DNA of 64,000 nucleotides from Cryobacterium gelidum (GCF_004403985.1 NZ_SOHL01000016.1:62001-126000); one strand, 5' to 3'. Shown: positions 38,561 through 49,229, numbered from the stretch's first letter. Notes: generated from the letters alone by a model not told the origin. Program-made: numbers and translations.

Positions 38561-39066
38561 GAGCACGCGCAGTCGCCCTGGCCGCCCTGGCCTCCGTCTC
38601 GATCGTCGGCATCGGCTGGCATCTGGGATCGCAGTCGATCGATGCCTCGCAGAGCCTGACCGCCTCGAACACGGGCACCACGACGGCCGCGACCGCGCGA
38701 GTTGCCCCGGCCGCCGCTGCGTCCACCGCGGCCGCCGCTGCGTCCACCGGGACCGCCGCTGCGTCCACCGCGACCGTGTCGTCGGCTCCGTCTGGAACCT
38801 TCACCGGCTCGGTGATTCACACCCAGTTCGGCGACATGCAGGTGTCGGTGACCATCGCCAACGGAACGATCAATGAGGTCACACCGCTGCAGCTGACCAA
38901 CCGGGGAGGCCGATCGGTAGCAATCAGTAGCCAGGCCGCACCGATTCTCCGCTCCGAGGTGCTCTCCGCCCAGTCGGCGAGCGTGCACAACGTCAGCGGT
39001 GCCACCTATACGAGCGAAGGCTACCTGCGGTCGCTGCAGTCAGCCCTCGATACGGCCGGGTTCTAG
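38557..39066 (+). CDS. Exported FMN-binding domain protein
   Basis: A 169-residue protein with an N-terminal membrane anchor or signal, an Ala/Ser/Thr linker (residues about 45-75) and a C-terminal FMN-binding domain. NVSGATYTSEGY contains the S-G-A-T motif in which Thr150 would carry FMN through a phosphoester bond made by ApbE. The gene overlaps the ferric-reductase-like gene by 4 bp and is followed directly by apbE, so carrier and flavin transferase are encoded together. It probably acts as an extracytoplasmic flavin electron carrier. Confidence 0.88.
   Translation: MRARAVALAALASVSIVGIGWHLGSQSIDASQSLTASNTGTTTAATARVAPAAAASTAAAAASTGTAAASTATVSSAPSGTFTGSVIHTQFGDMQVSVTIANGTINEVTPLQLTNRGGRSVAISSQAAPILRSEVLSAQSASVHNVSGATYTSEGYLRSLQSALDTAGF
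38710..38772 (+). repeat. Three 21-bp tandem repeats in the FMN-binding protein linker
   Basis: Units 38710-38730, 38731-38751 and 38752-38772 share the core CCGCCGCTGCGTCCACCG and differ at only a few positions. Because 21 is a multiple of three they keep the frame and lengthen the Ala/Ser/Thr linker by seven residues per copy. Copy number could vary between strains by slippage. Confidence 0.88.
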
Positions 39067-39076
39067 GGCGCCGACG

Positions 39077-39934
39077 ATGTGCAAGGATTTCGCACCGATG
39101 CCCGTGCCCACCTTCGCGACCATGGGCACGATCGTGAGTCTGCGACTCGCCGAAGCCGCGACCGCGTTGGGTGACACGGCCCGGGCCGAGGCCGCGCAGC
39201 TCGTCGAGACCGTGTTCCGTCGATGGCACGAGCAGTTCAGCCTGTACCGGGCAGACTCGGAGTTGAGTCGAGTCGCGCGCGGCGAGCTCCGGTTGACTGA
39301 CGCCAGTGCAAGCCTGCGCAACTGCTATGCCCTTGCGCTGGACTGGCGGGACCGCACCCAGGGGGTGTTCACGCCGCATCGGGCGGATAAGGTGATCGAC
39401 CTGTCGGGTGTGGTCAAGGCGCTCGCCATCGCCGAAGCCGGAGGGGCCCTTCGCCTCAGCGGCCTCACCAACTGGTCGATCAACGCGGGCGGTGACGTCC
39501 TGGTCGGCGGCGTGCCGGGGGACCGGTACGACGAGACAGAGCCCGCCGACCATGCGACGCCGACCGGGCATCGCGGAACAGCTCCGGCAGCGGTCAGCGT
39601 GCATGCCGAGTGGGTCGTGGCGATCGTCGATCCGGACGATCGAGGTGACGTGATGGCGCGCGTGCCGCTGCGGCATCCGCTTCGGGCCGTGGCCACGTCG
39701 GGCAGCGCGGAACGCGGCGAACACATCTGGACGGAACGAAACGAGCCTTCGCCGTTTCGCCAGGTGAGCGTGTTTGCCGCCGACATCGTCACGGCTGACG
39801 TGCTCGCGACGGCGATCGTGGCGGGCGGCGCGGAGACGTTGGCCGACATAACGGCGCGGTTCGCCATCGACGTGCTCGCGGTGCTGCGTGATGGCCAGTT
39901 GCTCGCAACTCCGGGTTTACGCCAGGCCGACTAG
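39077..39934 (+). CDS. apbE: FAD:protein FMN transferase ApbE
   Basis: Attaches FMN from FAD to a threonine of a partner protein, here most likely the preceding FMN-binding protein. From ATG 39077 it is 285 residues; ATG 39098 (MPVPTFATMGTIVSLRL, with AAGGA 10 bp upstream) is an equally good start. FATMGTIVSLRL, DLSGVVKALAIAEA (usually D.GGIAKG), SINAGGDVLVGG and the C-terminal FAADIVTADVLATA are family motifs. It has no signal peptide, in line with Gram-positive cytoplasmic or membrane-side types, though export cannot be excluded. Confidence 0.88.
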   Translation: MCKDFAPMPVPTFATMGTIVSLRLAEAATALGDTARAEAAQLVETVFRRWHEQFSLYRADSELSRVARGELRLTDASASLRNCYALALDWRDRTQGVFTPHRADKVIDLSGVVKALAIAEAGGALRLSGLTNWSINAGGDVLVGGVPGDRYDETEPADHATPTGHRGTAPAAVSVHAEWVVAIVDPDDRGDVMARVPLRHPLRAVATSGSAERGEHIWTERNEPSPFRQVSVFAADIVTADVLATAIVAGGAETLADITARFAIDVLAVLRDGQLLATPGLRQAD

Positions 39935-40001
39935 GCGGTCTGTGCGCCGGACCCGGCGGATACCTGCTGTGCTGCGGACGCTGCCGTCTGATTCACGCAG
40001 A

Positions 40002-40412
40002 TCAGGCGGCGGTGGGCATCCGCTGGCGAGAAGCGCGGGACACGATCACGGCGATGGCACGCCAGCCGAGCAGAAACACGCCGAGCACGATGGTGGTGAC
40101 GATCGCGAAACTGAGTTGAACGCCCTGGCCGCTGGCCAGGCGCAGCAGGAGGCCACCGACGACGGCCGCGATCCAGACGCCGAGGCCGGTCCAGACGATG
40201 TTGCGCGGGTGGCGCCAGGCGCGCAGCAGTAGCCAGCCGATGGTCAGGCCGCCAAGGAACGGCCAATAGGTCACGCCTAGGCCGGCCAGGGTCTCGCCGT
40301 GGCTCAGTCGACCAATCACGGCAAACAAGAGCACGAGTGCCGCGTCGAGCGCGCCCGCGGTAATGATCGATGATCGAGAGATTGGGCCAGCTCCGCTGCG
40401 CAGTGATGCCAT
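40002..40412 (-). CDS. DUF3054 membrane protein
   Basis: A 136-residue protein with four hydrophobic segments, matching the DUF3054 family of unknown function: ITAGALDAALVLLFAVIGRLSHGE, LTIGWLLLRAWRHP (a conserved W..WR.P pattern) and VWTGLGVWIAAVVGGLLLR. The start is ATG 40412; longer frames run into the antisense of the neighbouring transporter. It lies 38 bp downstream of the VIT1-type gene on the same strand, so they may share a transcript. Confidence 0.85.
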   Translation of the reverse strand: MASLRSGAGPISRSSIITAGALDAALVLLFAVIGRLSHGETLAGLGVTYWPFLGGLTIGWLLLRAWRHPRNIVWTGLGVWIAAVVGGLLLRLASGQGVQLSFAIVTTIVLGVFLLGWRAIAVIVSRASRQRMPTAA

Positions 40413-40450
40413 GCTTTCAGCATAGTGAGACAGCCGGTGAGGAACCCGAG

Positions 40451-41161
40451 TTACACCGTGCCGCCGATCAGCGCGCCAATCACATAGGTGACGGCGAGAG
40501 CGAGGATGCCGCCGATCACGATGCGGGCGATGGCGCGCGGCTTGGGACTCTCGCCGAGGTGAGCGCTCAGCCAACCGGTGGTGACGAGGGCCACCAGAAC
40601 CGCGAAGAAGGTGGCACCGATGCGCCACTCCGCCGGGGGCAGCAGAACGGCAAGCAAGGGGAGCGCCGCGCCGACGGTGAACGCGACAGCGGATGCAAGG
40701 GCCGCGTGCCACGGATTCGACATGCCGTCCGCGGTGATGTGCAGCTCAACCTCGAGGTGCGCCGCGAGGGCGTCATGCTCGGTGAGCTCGATGGCAACCT
40801 GCTGCGCCGTCTGGGCTGACAGCCCCTTGGCCACGTAGAATCCAGCCAGTTCGGCGAGCTCTTCGGCTGGCTCGTTCTCGAGCTCCCACGTCTCCTTGGC
40901 GATGAGGGCACGTTCGGAGTCGCGCTGGCTGCTGACCGACACGTATTCGCCGAGGGCCATCGAAATCGCGCCTGCGAGCAGGCTCGCCACACCGGCGATG
41001 AGAATGACACCGGAATCGGTGGTCGCTGCCGCAACACCAACGACGAGGGCGGCGACGGAGACGATGCCGTCGTTCGCGCCCAGAACACCGGCGCGCAGCC
41101 AGTTCAGCCGGGAGGCGAGGCCGGCGGTGTGCGGTTCCACCGCTTCGATAAGATCGGACAT
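40451..41161 (-). CDS. VIT1/CCC1-type iron/manganese transporter
   Basis: A 236-residue membrane protein of the VIT family, members of which move Fe2+ or Mn2+. NWLRAGVLGANDGIVSVAALVVGVAAA is the first-helix signature and SMALGEYVSVSSQRDSERA the second, followed by a cytoplasmic helical hairpin and three further helices. ATG 41161 gives the typical MSDLIEA.. start; an upstream GTG extension is not supported. It is divergent from sucC across a 250-bp region in which nothing specific was identified. Confidence 0.9.
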   Translation of the reverse strand: MSDLIEAVEPHTAGLASRLNWLRAGVLGANDGIVSVAALVVGVAAATTDSGVILIAGVASLLAGAISMALGEYVSVSSQRDSERALIAKETWELENEPAEELAELAGFYVAKGLSAQTAQQVAIELTEHDALAAHLEVELHITADGMSNPWHAALASAVAFTVGAALPLLAVLLPPAEWRIGATFFAVLVALVTTGWLSAHLGESPKPRAIARIVIGGILALAVTYVIGALIGGTV

Positions 41162-41411
41162 CACACCAGATAAGCACCTGACGGGGCCGACGTCTAGCAA
41201 GGTGTGGCTAGCCTTCGGCGCTCATTCCCTGGCCGCGCGCCGGTATGGGGAGGTCGCCGGGTGCGACCCGACGCCCGATTCAGGCGATAGAGTTTTCACG
41301 GGCCGGTATGTCTTGACGTCGAGCTAATTCACGGCGCTGACTGCCGTTACCAACAACCTCATATATCTTCAGCGGCGGTGTGATCGCCAAGACGCGGATT
41401 GGAAGAGCAGC

Positions 41412-42581
41412 GTGGATCTTTACGAGTACCAAGCGAGAGACCTCTTTGAGGAATATGGTGTGCCGGTTCTGCCGGGCATTATCGCGGACACCCCCGCCGA
41501 CGTCCGGGCAGCAGCCGAGAAGCTCGGTGGCGTTGTCGTAGTCAAGGCGCAGGTCAAGGTTGGTGGCCGCGGCAAGGCCGGCGGCGTGAAGGTAGCAAAG
41601 TCTCCGGAAGACGCCGAGGCCGCTGGCCAGGGAATCCTGGGCCTCGACATCAAGGGCCACACCGTTCACCGCGTCATGGTGGCCGGCGGAGCCCGTATCA
41701 AGGCGGAGTTCTACTTCTCCGTGCTGCTGGACCGTTCGAACCGTTCCTACCTGTCGCTCGCCAGCTACGAGGGGGGCGTGGAGATCGAAGTTCTCGCCGT
41801 CGAGAAGCCCGAAGCGCTCGCCTACACGGCCGTCGACCCGATGATCGGCATCGACCTGGCGGTGGCGAAGCAGATCGCCATCGACGCGAAGTTCCCGGCG
41901 GAGCTCGTCGATAAGGTCGCCCCGGTTTTCGTCAAGCTCTACAACGTATTCACGGGTGAGGACGCGACCCTGGTTGAGGTCAACCCCCTCGTACTCACCG
42001 AAGAGGGCGACATCATCGCGCTCGACGGCAAGGTCACGATCGACGAGAACGCCGACTTCCGTCACCCCCGGCATGCCCTCCTCGAGGACGCCGCCGCGGC
42101 CGACCCGCTCGAAGCCAAAGCCAAGGCTGCCGGCCTCAACTACGTCAAGCTCGACGGTGAAGTCGGCATCATCGGCAACGGCGCAGGGCTCGTCATGAGC
42201 ACCCTCGACGTCGTCGCTTATGCCGGCGAGAACTTCGGCAGCGTCAAGCCGGCCAACTTCCTCGACATCGGGGGCGGAGCATCCGCTGAGGTGATGGCCG
42301 CCGGACTTGACGTCATCCTCGGTGACCCGCAGGTCAAGAGCGTGTTCGTCAACGTCTTCGGCGGCATCACCGCCTGTGACGCCGTTGCCAAGGGCATCGT
42401 CGGCGCGCTCGCCGAGCTCGGTTCGAGCGCCAACAAGCCGCTCGTGGTGCGCCTCGACGGTAACAACGTCGAGGAGGGTCGTCGCATCCTCGCCGAGGCG
42501 AACCACCCGCTCGTAACACTGGCCGCCACCATGGACGAGGGCGCCGCCAAGGCCGCCGAGCTCGCCCACGCTGCGAAGTAA
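41412..42581 (+). CDS. sucC: Succinate-CoA ligase (ADP-forming) beta subunit
   Basis: Nucleotide-binding subunit of succinyl-CoA synthetase in the TCA cycle. It has 389 residues from GTG 41412. [22 protein letters not shown] is the standard start, an ATP-grasp fold follows ([19 protein letters not shown]), and NIFGG-type [19 protein letters not shown] plus [13 protein letters not shown] close the ligase domain. sucD starts 13 bp after its stop. Confidence 0.96.
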   Translation: MDLYEYQARDLFEEYGVPVLPGIIADTPADVRAAAEKLGGVVVVKAQVKVGGRGKAGGVKVAKSPEDAEAAGQGILGLDIKGHTVHRVMVAGGARIKAEFYFSVLLDRSNRSYLSLASYEGGVEIEVLAVEKPEALAYTAVDPMIGIDLAVAKQIAIDAKFPAELVDKVAPVFVKLYNVFTGEDATLVEVNPLVLTEEGDIIALDGKVTIDENADFRHPRHALLEDAAAADPLEAKAKAAGLNYVKLDGEVGIIGNGAGLVMSTLDVVAYAGENFGSVKPANFLDIGGGASAEVMAAGLDVILGDPQVKSVFVNVFGGITACDAVAKGIVGALAELGSSANKPLVVRLDGNNVEEGRRILAEANHPLVTLAATMDEGAAKAAELAHAAK

Positions 42582-42594
42582 GGGACAACCAAGA

Positions 42595-43482
42595 ATGTCA
42601 ATCTTCCTCAACAAAGACTCCAAGGTCATCGTTCAGGGCATCACCGGAGGTGAGGGCACCAAGCACACCGCCCTCATGCTCAAGGCCGGTACCCAGGTGG
42701 TCGGTGGCGTCAACGCGCGCAAGGCCGGCACCACCGTAGTGCACGGCTCGGTCGAGCTGCCCGTCTTCGGTACCGTCGCCGAGGCCGTCGCCAAGACCGG
42801 CGCCGACGTGTCGATCATCTTCGTACCGCCGGTGTTCACCAAGGACGCCGTGATCGAAGCGATCGACGCCGAGATTCCGCTCCTCGTCATCATCACCGAG
42901 GGTGTTCCCGTGCAGGACTCGGCCGAATTCTGGGCCTACGCCATCAAAAAAGGCAACAAGACCCGCATCATCGGCCCGAACTGCCCCGGCATCATCACGC
43001 CCGGTGAGGCACTCGTCGGCATCACGCCGGCGAACATCACCGTCAAGGGCCCGGTCGGTCTCGTCTCCAAGTCGGGCACCCTCACCTACCAGATGATGTA
43101 CGAACTGCGCGATTTGGGCTTCTCCACCGCGATCGGTATCGGTGGCGACCCCATCATCGGCACCACGCACATCGACGCGCTCGAGGCGTTCGAGAACGAC
43201 CCGGAGACCAAGGCGATCGTCATGATCGGCGAAATCGGCGGCGACGCTGAAGAGAAGGCCGCCGAGTACATCAAGGCGCACGTCACAAAGCCGGTCATCG
43301 GCTACGTGGCCGGTTTCACCGCGCCCGAGGGCAAGACCATGGGCCACGCCGGCGCCATCGTCTCCGACGGAGCCGGAACCGCCCAGGGCAAGAAGGAGGC
43401 CCTCGAGGCCGCCGGAGTCAAGGTCGGCAAGACGCCGAGTGAGGCAGCGAACCTGCTGCGTGAGGCGCTCGCCGCACTGTAA
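42595..43482 (+). CDS. sucD: Succinate-CoA ligase alpha subunit
   Basis: CoA-binding and catalytic subunit of succinyl-CoA synthetase. It has 295 residues. The Rossmann start [15 protein letters not shown] binds Co[11 protein letters not shown] and [10 protein letters not shown] follow, and GHAGAIV carries the phosphorylated histidine His251. It is the second gene of the sucCD operon, ended by a hairpin at 43498-43530. Confidence 0.96.
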   Translation: MSIFLNKDSKVIVQGITGGEGTKHTALMLKAGTQVVGGVNARKAGTTVVHGSVELPVFGTVAEAVAKTGADVSIIFVPPVFTKDAVIEAIDAEIPLLVIITEGVPVQDSAEFWAYAIKKGNKTRIIGPNCPGIITPGEALVGITPANITVKGPVGLVSKSGTLTYQMMYELRDLGFSTAIGIGGDPIIGTTHIDALEAFENDPETKAIVMIGEIGGDAEEKAAEYIKAHVTKPVIGYVAGFTAPEGKTMGHAGAIVSDGAGTAQGKKEALEAAGVKVGKTPSEAANLLREALAAL

Positions 43483-43497
43483 GCAGCACGCACGTCC

Positions 43498-43530
43498 TGA
43501 GGGGCTCGCCGATTAGCGGCGGGCCCCTTC
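43498..43530 (+). terminator. Terminator hairpin after sucD
   Basis: A 13-base arm (43498-43510) pairs with 43518-43530 with two mismatches around a 7-base loop, 16 bp past the sucD stop. There is no clear T run. Confidence 0.7.
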
Positions 43531-43588
43531 GGCGTATCGGGCGCGTGCTGGCGAGCATTGGCGGTACGGCGAGATAGGCTCGCAACGG

Positions 43589-44836
43589 ATGAATCGCATA
43601 ACGACCGCCCTGCTCGCCGCTCTCGAGGCAATACTTGTTGTCGCCATCGGCATCGGTGTCGCCATGGTGCCGCTCACCATACTCTGGGCCGCCCACTTCA
43701 AACTATCGGTCGAATGGTTCGTGTTCTGGCGAGCGGCGGCCGATATCTGGCTGCTCGGCAACGGCGTCGACCTCACCGTGCAACTCGGCCACGACGCTGC
43801 CGCCTCGCTCGGCCTGGCCGGCGCGGACGCTCCCTTTCTGATCTCCGTAGTGCCGCTCGGTTTCACCATACTTTCTGTGCTGATGGGCGTTCACACTGGT
43901 CGTCGTGCCGCCGAAACCCCGCACCGCTGGACCGGCGTCGGCGTCGCCGTGGCTACCTACGCCATTCTGGCCGCGCTCGTGACGCTGTCCGCGATGTCGG
44001 AAACGGTCCAACCCAACCAACTGCAGGGTCTCCTTCTGCCGACGCTCATCTATTCCGCCGGAGTTCTCATTGGGGCGGAACTGGGGCGGCGCAAGACTGC
44101 GGTAGCTGCAGCGGGCCTTGATCGGGTGAGTCGCGGCATCCGTTCTTCGTATCAACGCATACCGCAGAACGCTCGCACCCTCATCGAGGGCGCACTGCGC
44201 GGCGGAACAGCGGCCGCCGCGGGAGTGTTGGTCGTGTCAGGCGTGGCCGTGGCCGTGCTGATCGCGGTCAACTACGCGACCATCATCGGGCTTTATGAAG
44301 CGGTGCAGGCCGGCGTTTTCGGTGGCGCCACCATCACCCTCGCCCAGCTCGCGCTCATTCCCAACTTCGTGATCTGGGCCAGCGCCTGGTTTGTTGGGCC
44401 CGGTATCGCGATGGGCGTCGGAACCTCCGTCTCGCCGATCGGCACCATCGTGGGAACACTGCCCGGCCTGCCCCTGTTCGGCCTGCTGCCGCAGGGCACC
44501 CCCGCCTACGGCTTTCTCGGGCTGCTCGTGCCCGTGCTTATTGGTTTCGTGTTCGGCGTCGTGACCCGGCAGTGGCTGGATCGCCCCGGGGTGCCCGAAC
44601 GCACCACCCTCGAACAGGTCCTCACCGGTCTCGGCATTGGGCTCGTTAGTGGAGCGCTCCTCGGCCTGCTCGCCTGGTCGTCGGCCGGAGCGATCGGCCC
44701 CGGCCGCCTGGTCGAGGTCGGTCCGAATCCGCTGTTGGTCGGCGCGCTCGCCGCCGCCGAAATCGGGGTGGCCGCGGCCCTCGGCCTGCTCGCCGGCCGA
44801 GTGCGGTTCCCCTCGGTACGCCGAGCCAAACGGTAA
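43589..44836 (+). CDS. DUF6350 multi-pass membrane protein
   Basis: A 415-residue integral membrane protein with about ten hydrophobic segments and a short basic tail. It fits the actinobacterial DUF6350 family, which regularly sits between sucCD and purN-purH; function unknown. [32 protein letters not shown] in the first 60 residues and the later [25 protein letters not shown] are typical. It ends 9 bp before purN. Confidence 0.85.
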   Translation: MNRITTALLAALEAILVVAIGIGVAMVPLTILWAAHFKLSVEWFVFWRAAADIWLLGNGVDLTVQLGHDAAASLGLAGADAPFLISVVPLGFTILSVLMGVHTGRRAAETPHRWTGVGVAVATYAILAALVTLSAMSETVQPNQLQGLLLPTLIYSAGVLIGAELGRRKTAVAAAGLDRVSRGIRSSYQRIPQNARTLIEGALRGGTAAAAGVLVVSGVAVAVLIAVNYATIIGLYEAVQAGVFGGATITLAQLALIPNFVIWASAWFVGPGIAMGVGTSVSPIGTIVGTLPGLPLFGLLPQGTPAYGFLGLLVPVLIGFVFGVVTRQWLDRPGVPERTTLEQVLTGLGIGLVSGALLGLLAWSSAGAIGPGRLVEVGPNPLLVGALAAAEIGVAAALGLLAGRVRFPSVRRAKR

Positions 44837-44845
44837 GCTCAGACC

Positions 44846-45439
44846 GTGCTGTCTATTGTCGTGTTGATCTCCGGCGGAGGATCCAACCTGCGAGCCCTGC
44901 TGGAGGCGTCGGAAGACGCCGAATTTCCGGCGCGAATCGTGGCCATCGGCGCCGACCGCGACGCGGACGGCCTCGAACTCGGCGCCGAATTCGGCATCCC
45001 GGCCTTCTCGGTTCCGTTCTCCTCCTTCGCCGACCGTGCGGCCTGGGGCGACGAACTGCTCGCGCAGATTCAGCAGTGGCAGCCCGACCTGGTCGTACTC
45101 AGCGGCCTGATGCGCCTGCTGCCGCCGCGCGTGGTCGCCGCCCTGTCGCCGAACCTGATCAACACGCACCCGGCCTACCTCCCCGAATTTCCTGGCGCGC
45201 ACGCCGTGCGCGACGCCCTGGCCGCTGGCGTAAGACAGACCGGAGCGAGCATCATCGTGGTCGACAACGGTGTCGACGCGGGCCCCATCCTGGTGCAGGA
45301 GCGCGTCGACGTTCTACCCGGAGACACCGAGACTTCCCTGCAGCATCGCATCAAGATCGTCGAAAGACGCCTGCTCATCCAGGCCGTGCTCGACATCGCC
45401 AACGGACACATGAACCTCAAGGAGAACAGCAACGCATGA
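44846..45439 (+). CDS. purN: Phosphoribosylglycinamide formyltransferase
   Basis: Transfers a formyl group from 10-formyl-tetrahydrofolate to GAR, step three of purine synthesis. It has 197 residues from GTG 44846. [14 protein letters not shown] is the phosphate-binding loop, [17 protein letters not shown] contains the catalytic His, and [16 protein letters not shown] the catalytic Asp. Its stop overlaps purH by 4 bp, coupling both formyl-transfer steps. Confidence 0.95.
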   Translation: MLSIVVLISGGGSNLRALLEASEDAEFPARIVAIGADRDADGLELGAEFGIPAFSVPFSSFADRAAWGDELLAQIQQWQPDLVVLSGLMRLLPPRVVAALSPNLINTHPAYLPEFPGAHAVRDALAAGVRQTGASIIVVDNGVDAGPILVQERVDVLPGDTETSLQHRIKIVERRLLIQAVLDIANGHMNLKENSNA

Positions 45440-47103
45440 TCGCTCACACCAGCGCGCCCAGCTCGTACCGTGACCGGGACCAGATCACCATCGAGCGTGC
45501 ACTCATCTCCGTGAGCGACAAGACCGGCCTGGTTGAGCTCGCCGCCGCCCTCACCGCGGATGGCGTCGAAATTGTCTCGACCGGATCCACCGCGGCGACC
45601 ATTCGCGCCGCCGGCATGGACGTGACCGACGTCTCCGACGTCACCGGCTTCCCGGAATCGCTCGACGGCCGTGTCAAAACCCTGCACCCGGGCGTGCACG
45701 CCGGCATCCTCGCCGACCTGCGCCTCGAAACGCACGAAGCGCAGCTGACCGAGCTCGGCATCAAGGCCTTCCAGCTTGTCGTCGTCAACCTGTACCCGTT
45801 TGTCGAAACCGCCCAGAGCGGCGCCGAGCCGGCCGACGTGATCGAGCAGATCGACATTGGCGGACCGGCCCTCGTGCGGGCATCTGCTAAAAACCACGCC
45901 AACGTGGCCATCGTCGTCGACCCGGGCAACTACAGCGAGATCATCGAAGCCGTCACCGCCGGCGGCTCCACACTCAAGTTGCGCCAGAAGCTCGCCTCGC
46001 TCGCCTTCGAGCACACCGCCGACTACGACCTGAGCGTGTCGGCCTGGTTCACCGAGAACGTCTACGACCAGTGGCAGGACGACTTCGAGGCCCTCGACGA
46101 GGACGTCACGTTCGGGGCCGCCGAAGAAGAGGACGACGACGAGTCGCCGTTTCCCGCGGGACTGGGCATCGAGGTCACCCGCGACGCAATACTGCGGTAC
46201 GGCGAGAACTCGCACCAGGCCGCCGCGCTCTACGTCGGCGAAGGCGGCCGCGGCATCGCACAGGCCCGGCAGCTGCACGGCAAGGAAATGTCGTATAACA
46301 ACTACGTCGACGCGGATGCCGCTGTGCGCGCCGCCTTCGACTTCAGTGAGCCGGCCGTCGCCATCGTCAAGCACGCCAACCCCTGCGGAATCGCCGTTGC
46401 CAAGCCCAACGCACCGGATGCCATCGCCTCCGCGCACCTGCGCGCCCACGCCTGCGACCCGATCTCCGCGTTCGGCGGCGTGATCGCCGCGAACCGCGTT
46501 GTCACCCTCGGCATGGCCGAAACCATTAGCGAGATCTTCACCGAGGTGCTCGTCGCCCCCGGCTTCGAGCCGGCAGCGGTTGAACTGCTCACCAAGAAGA
46601 AAAACATTCGCCTGCTCGAGCTGCCCGCCGACTACGAGCGTTCCTCGCTCGAACTGCACCAGATCTCGGGTGGCCTGCTCGTGCAGGAGACCGACAGCTT
46701 CGACGGCTTCAGCTCGGCCGGCTGGACCCTCGTTGCCGGCCGCGAAGTGGACGCCGCCACCCGGGCCGATCTCGAATTCGCGTGGAAGTCGTGCCGTTCC
46801 GTGAAGTCGAATGCTATTCTGCTCGCGCACGCCGGGGCGTCCGTTGGCGTTGGTATGGGTCAGGTCAACCGGGTCGACTCCTGCCACCTCGCTGTGAGCC
46901 GCGCCGGCGAACGCGCCGAGGGATCGGTCGCCGCGTCTGACGCGTTCTTCCCCTTCGCTGACGGACTCGAGGTGCTGCTCGACGCCGGCATCGCGGCCGT
47001 CGTACAGCCCGGCGGATCGGTGCGGGACGCCGAGGTCATCGCCGCGGCGACCGCGGCGGGGGTCTCGATGTACTTCACGGGAGAGCGTCACTTCTTCCAC
47101 TAG
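45436..47103 (+). CDS. purH: Bifunctional AICAR formyltransferase/IMP cyclohydrolase
   Basis: Last two steps of IMP synthesis. It has 555 residues from ATG 45436, which overlaps the purN stop; a longer frame upstream is only a shadow of purN. The N-terminal MGS-like cyclohydrolase domain has [24 protein letters not shown] and [13 protein letters not shown]. The C-terminal AICAR transformylase has [24 protein letters not shown] and ends [11 protein letters not shown]. An acidic linker lies at about residues 220-235. Confidence 0.96.
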   Translation: MIAHTSAPSSYRDRDQITIERALISVSDKTGLVELAAALTADGVEIVSTGSTAATIRAAGMDVTDVSDVTGFPESLDGRVKTLHPGVHAGILADLRLETHEAQLTELGIKAFQLVVVNLYPFVETAQSGAEPADVIEQIDIGGPALVRASAKNHANVAIVVDPGNYSEIIEAVTAGGSTLKLRQKLASLAFEHTADYDLSVSAWFTENVYDQWQDDFEALDEDVTFGAAEEEDDDESPFPAGLGIEVTRDAILRYGENSHQAAALYVGEGGRGIAQARQLHGKEMSYNNYVDADAAVRAAFDFSEPAVAIVKHANPCGIAVAKPNAPDAIASAHLRAHACDPISAFGGVIAANRVVTLGMAETISEIFTEVLVAPGFEPAAVELLTKKKNIRLLELPADYERSSLELHQISGGLLVQETDSFDGFSSAGWTLVAGREVDAATRADLEFAWKSCRSVKSNAILLAHAGASVGVGMGQVNRVDSCHLAVSRAGERAEGSVAASDAFFPFADGLEVLLDAGIAAVVQPGGSVRDAEVIAAATAAGVSMYFTGERHFFH

Positions 47104-47284
47104 GGTCACACCCGGGTATCCGTCCTGGCGGCGGGGGAGGTGAATCCGCGTGTGGAATTCGCGTGCCAGCAGCGCGCAGCGCAGCTGTTCCCCCGGGTGC
47201 CAGCTTTGGGTATCCTGATCGAGGCGGTGCCACACACCGGCGCCGCCGCACTCGGCCCACAAGGCCCGGAACAATGGAGTTTCC

Positions 47285-48364
47285 ATGACCCTCACGCACC
47301 CAGGCGCTGCTCTCGATTCCCTCGCGCAGATTCCACTTTCCCATGAAAAAGTGCTGATCACGAAGGGGGAACGGTCAGGGCTGATGATCACGGTGGCCGT
47401 ACATTCCGCCCGTCTCGGCCAGGCCCTCGGCGGCGCCCGCCTATGGCAGTACGCGAGCTGGACCGACGCGGTCGCTGACGCCCTGCGGCTCTCCGCCGCC
47501 ATGACCCTGAAAAACGCGGCCGCCGGTCTGCACCGCGGCGGTGGTAAATCCGTCATCTACCTGCCGCTCGGCACGGTACTGACGGACGCTGAGAAACGTC
47601 TGGCGATGCTCGACCTCGGCGACGCCATCGAGAGCCTGAATGGCGCCTACATGACGGCCGAGGACGTCGGCACGAGCGCCGAGCTTATGGCCATCGTGGC
47701 CGAACGCACGAACCACGTCTGCGGACTGCCCGCCGCGAGCGGCGGCGTCGGTGAGCCAGCGGATGCCACCGCAGCCGGCGTGTACGCGAGCATTGAATCC
47801 ACCCTCGAAGCCCTGTTCGGCAGCCGCGAGGTGCGCGGCCGCCACCTGATCATCTCGGGCCTCGGCCAGGTGGGCGGACGCCTGGCCACGGCCCTCGCCG
47901 CCGCTGGTGCGACCCTCACCGTCACCGACATCAACCCCGACAAACGCGCGCTCGCCGACGAGCTCGGCGCTACGTGGGTGTCGGTCGCCGATGCGCACCG
48001 GGTGCGCGGCGACGTGTTCGTGCCGTGCGGCCTCGGCGGCGTGCTGACCGCGTCCGTGATCGCGGAGTTGAACGTTCTCGGTGTCTGCGGCGCGGCCAAT
48101 AACCAGCTCGCGTTCGGAGCAGGGGCCGCCCAGCTGGACGCGCGAGGCATCCTCTGGGCACCGGATTTCGTTGTCAACGCCGGCGGCGTCGTCTACCTCT
48201 CCATGGCGAGCGAGCCGAACGCCGACCTCGAGCAGATCACCGAGCGCGTTGCGGCGATCGGCTCCGTGCTGACGCAGATTTTCACGGATGCCCGCGCGAA
48301 CCAGAGCACGACCCTCGCGGCCGCCGAACTGCTCGCCGCGGCACGCCTGAACGCGGCTCGGTAA
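47285..48364 (+). CDS. Glu/Leu/Phe/Val dehydrogenase family protein (leucine/valine dehydrogenase-like)
   Basis: A 359-residue NAD-dependent amino-acid dehydrogenase that would interconvert a branched-chain amino acid and its 2-oxo acid with ammonia. VAVHSARLGQALGGARLWQY is the substrate-domain start, and MTLKNAAAGLHRGGGKSVIYLP holds the two expected lysines. GTSAELMAIVAERTNHVCGLP follows, then the Rossmann motif GLGQVGGRLATALAAAG. Short-chain length and motifs favour leucine/valine over glutamate dehydrogenase. The start is 181 bp after purH, with no obvious operon partner. Confidence 0.88.
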   Translation: MTLTHPGAALDSLAQIPLSHEKVLITKGERSGLMITVAVHSARLGQALGGARLWQYASWTDAVADALRLSAAMTLKNAAAGLHRGGGKSVIYLPLGTVLTDAEKRLAMLDLGDAIESLNGAYMTAEDVGTSAELMAIVAERTNHVCGLPAASGGVGEPADATAAGVYASIESTLEALFGSREVRGRHLIISGLGQVGGRLATALAAAGATLTVTDINPDKRALADELGATWVSVADAHRVRGDVFVPCGLGGVLTASVIAELNVLGVCGAANNQLAFGAGAAQLDARGILWAPDFVVNAGGVVYLSMASEPNADLEQITERVAAIGSVLTQIFTDARANQSTTLAAAELLAAARLNAAR

Positions 48365-48371
48365 CGCCGGG

Positions 48372-49061
48372 CTATTCGCGCAGATCCGACGGGATCGTCG
48401 GCAGCACTCGTGCGGACGCACGACGCTCCCTGAGCGTCGTGCGTGCAGCCTTGGCCAGTTCGGTGAGAATCGGGATCCCGGAGAGCAGGATGATGCCGAT
48501 GATGAAGAATTCTGAGTAGGTCGCGACGAACGCGAACTGGCCGAGGAAGAATCCGACCAGGGTGAGGCCGACGCCCCAGGCGAAGGCGCCGATAGCGTTG
48601 TATGCCACGAAGCTGCGGTAGCGCATCCTGCCGACGCCAGCGGCGACCGGCACGAAGGCACGAAAGACGGGCAGAAAGCGAGCCAGGATGATGGACTTGC
48701 CGCCGTGCTTGGCGAAGAAGGCGTTGGTACGCTCGACGTTCTGCGGGTTGAAGAAGCGGTTCTTCTCTCGGGAGAAGACCGAGGGGCCTGCTTTTCGACC
48801 GATGGCATAGGCAAGCTGGTCGCCGGCGAATGCGGCCGCGAACACGACCAGGCAGGTCACCCAGATCGGCAGCGGCACGACGCCGGTCGCGGTGAGCAGG
48901 CCGACGGTGAACAGCAGCGAATCGCCCGGCATGAACGACAGCACGATGAATCCGGTCTCGATGAAGACAACCGCCGCGACGCCGAGCAACACGAATGATC
49001 CAAACGAGTGGATCAGCCAGTCAGAGTCGAGAAAATCGATCCCGAACAGGGTGGGCAGCAT
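48372..49061 (-). CDS. DedA family membrane protein
   Basis: A 229-residue DedA/VTT-domain protein with about five hydrophobic segments. FIETGFIVLSFMPGDSLLFTVGLL and FARFLPVFRAFVPVAAGVGRMRY are the family signatures, the latter containing the conserved acidic/arginine motif. DedA proteins are linked to proton-motive-force-dependent lipid (undecaprenyl phosphate or phospholipid) translocation. ATG 49061 has AAGGA just upstream; longer in-frame ORFs lack one. Convergent with the dehydrogenase gene, 7 bp apart. Confidence 0.92.
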   Translation of the reverse strand: MLPTLFGIDFLDSDWLIHSFGSFVLLGVAAVVFIETGFIVLSFMPGDSLLFTVGLLTATGVVPLPIWVTCLVVFAAAFAGDQLAYAIGRKAGPSVFSREKNRFFNPQNVERTNAFFAKHGGKSIILARFLPVFRAFVPVAAGVGRMRYRSFVAYNAIGAFAWGVGLTLVGFFLGQFAFVATYSEFFIIGIILLSGIPILTELAKAARTTLRERRASARVLPTIPSDLRE

Positions 49062-49229
49062 GAAGAGTCCTTCCAACGGGGCGAGCGCGCAGGGCATGGC
49101 CCTGCCGAAGACGAGCGCAGACTTCAGACTACGTGACGCCGCGCTCGGAAAACGCGCGTTATCGGGTAGTTCGGCGCTCGGGGCGTGGACGCCGTGACGG
49201 CCAACGGATGCTCTCGGCAAGAAAAGACC

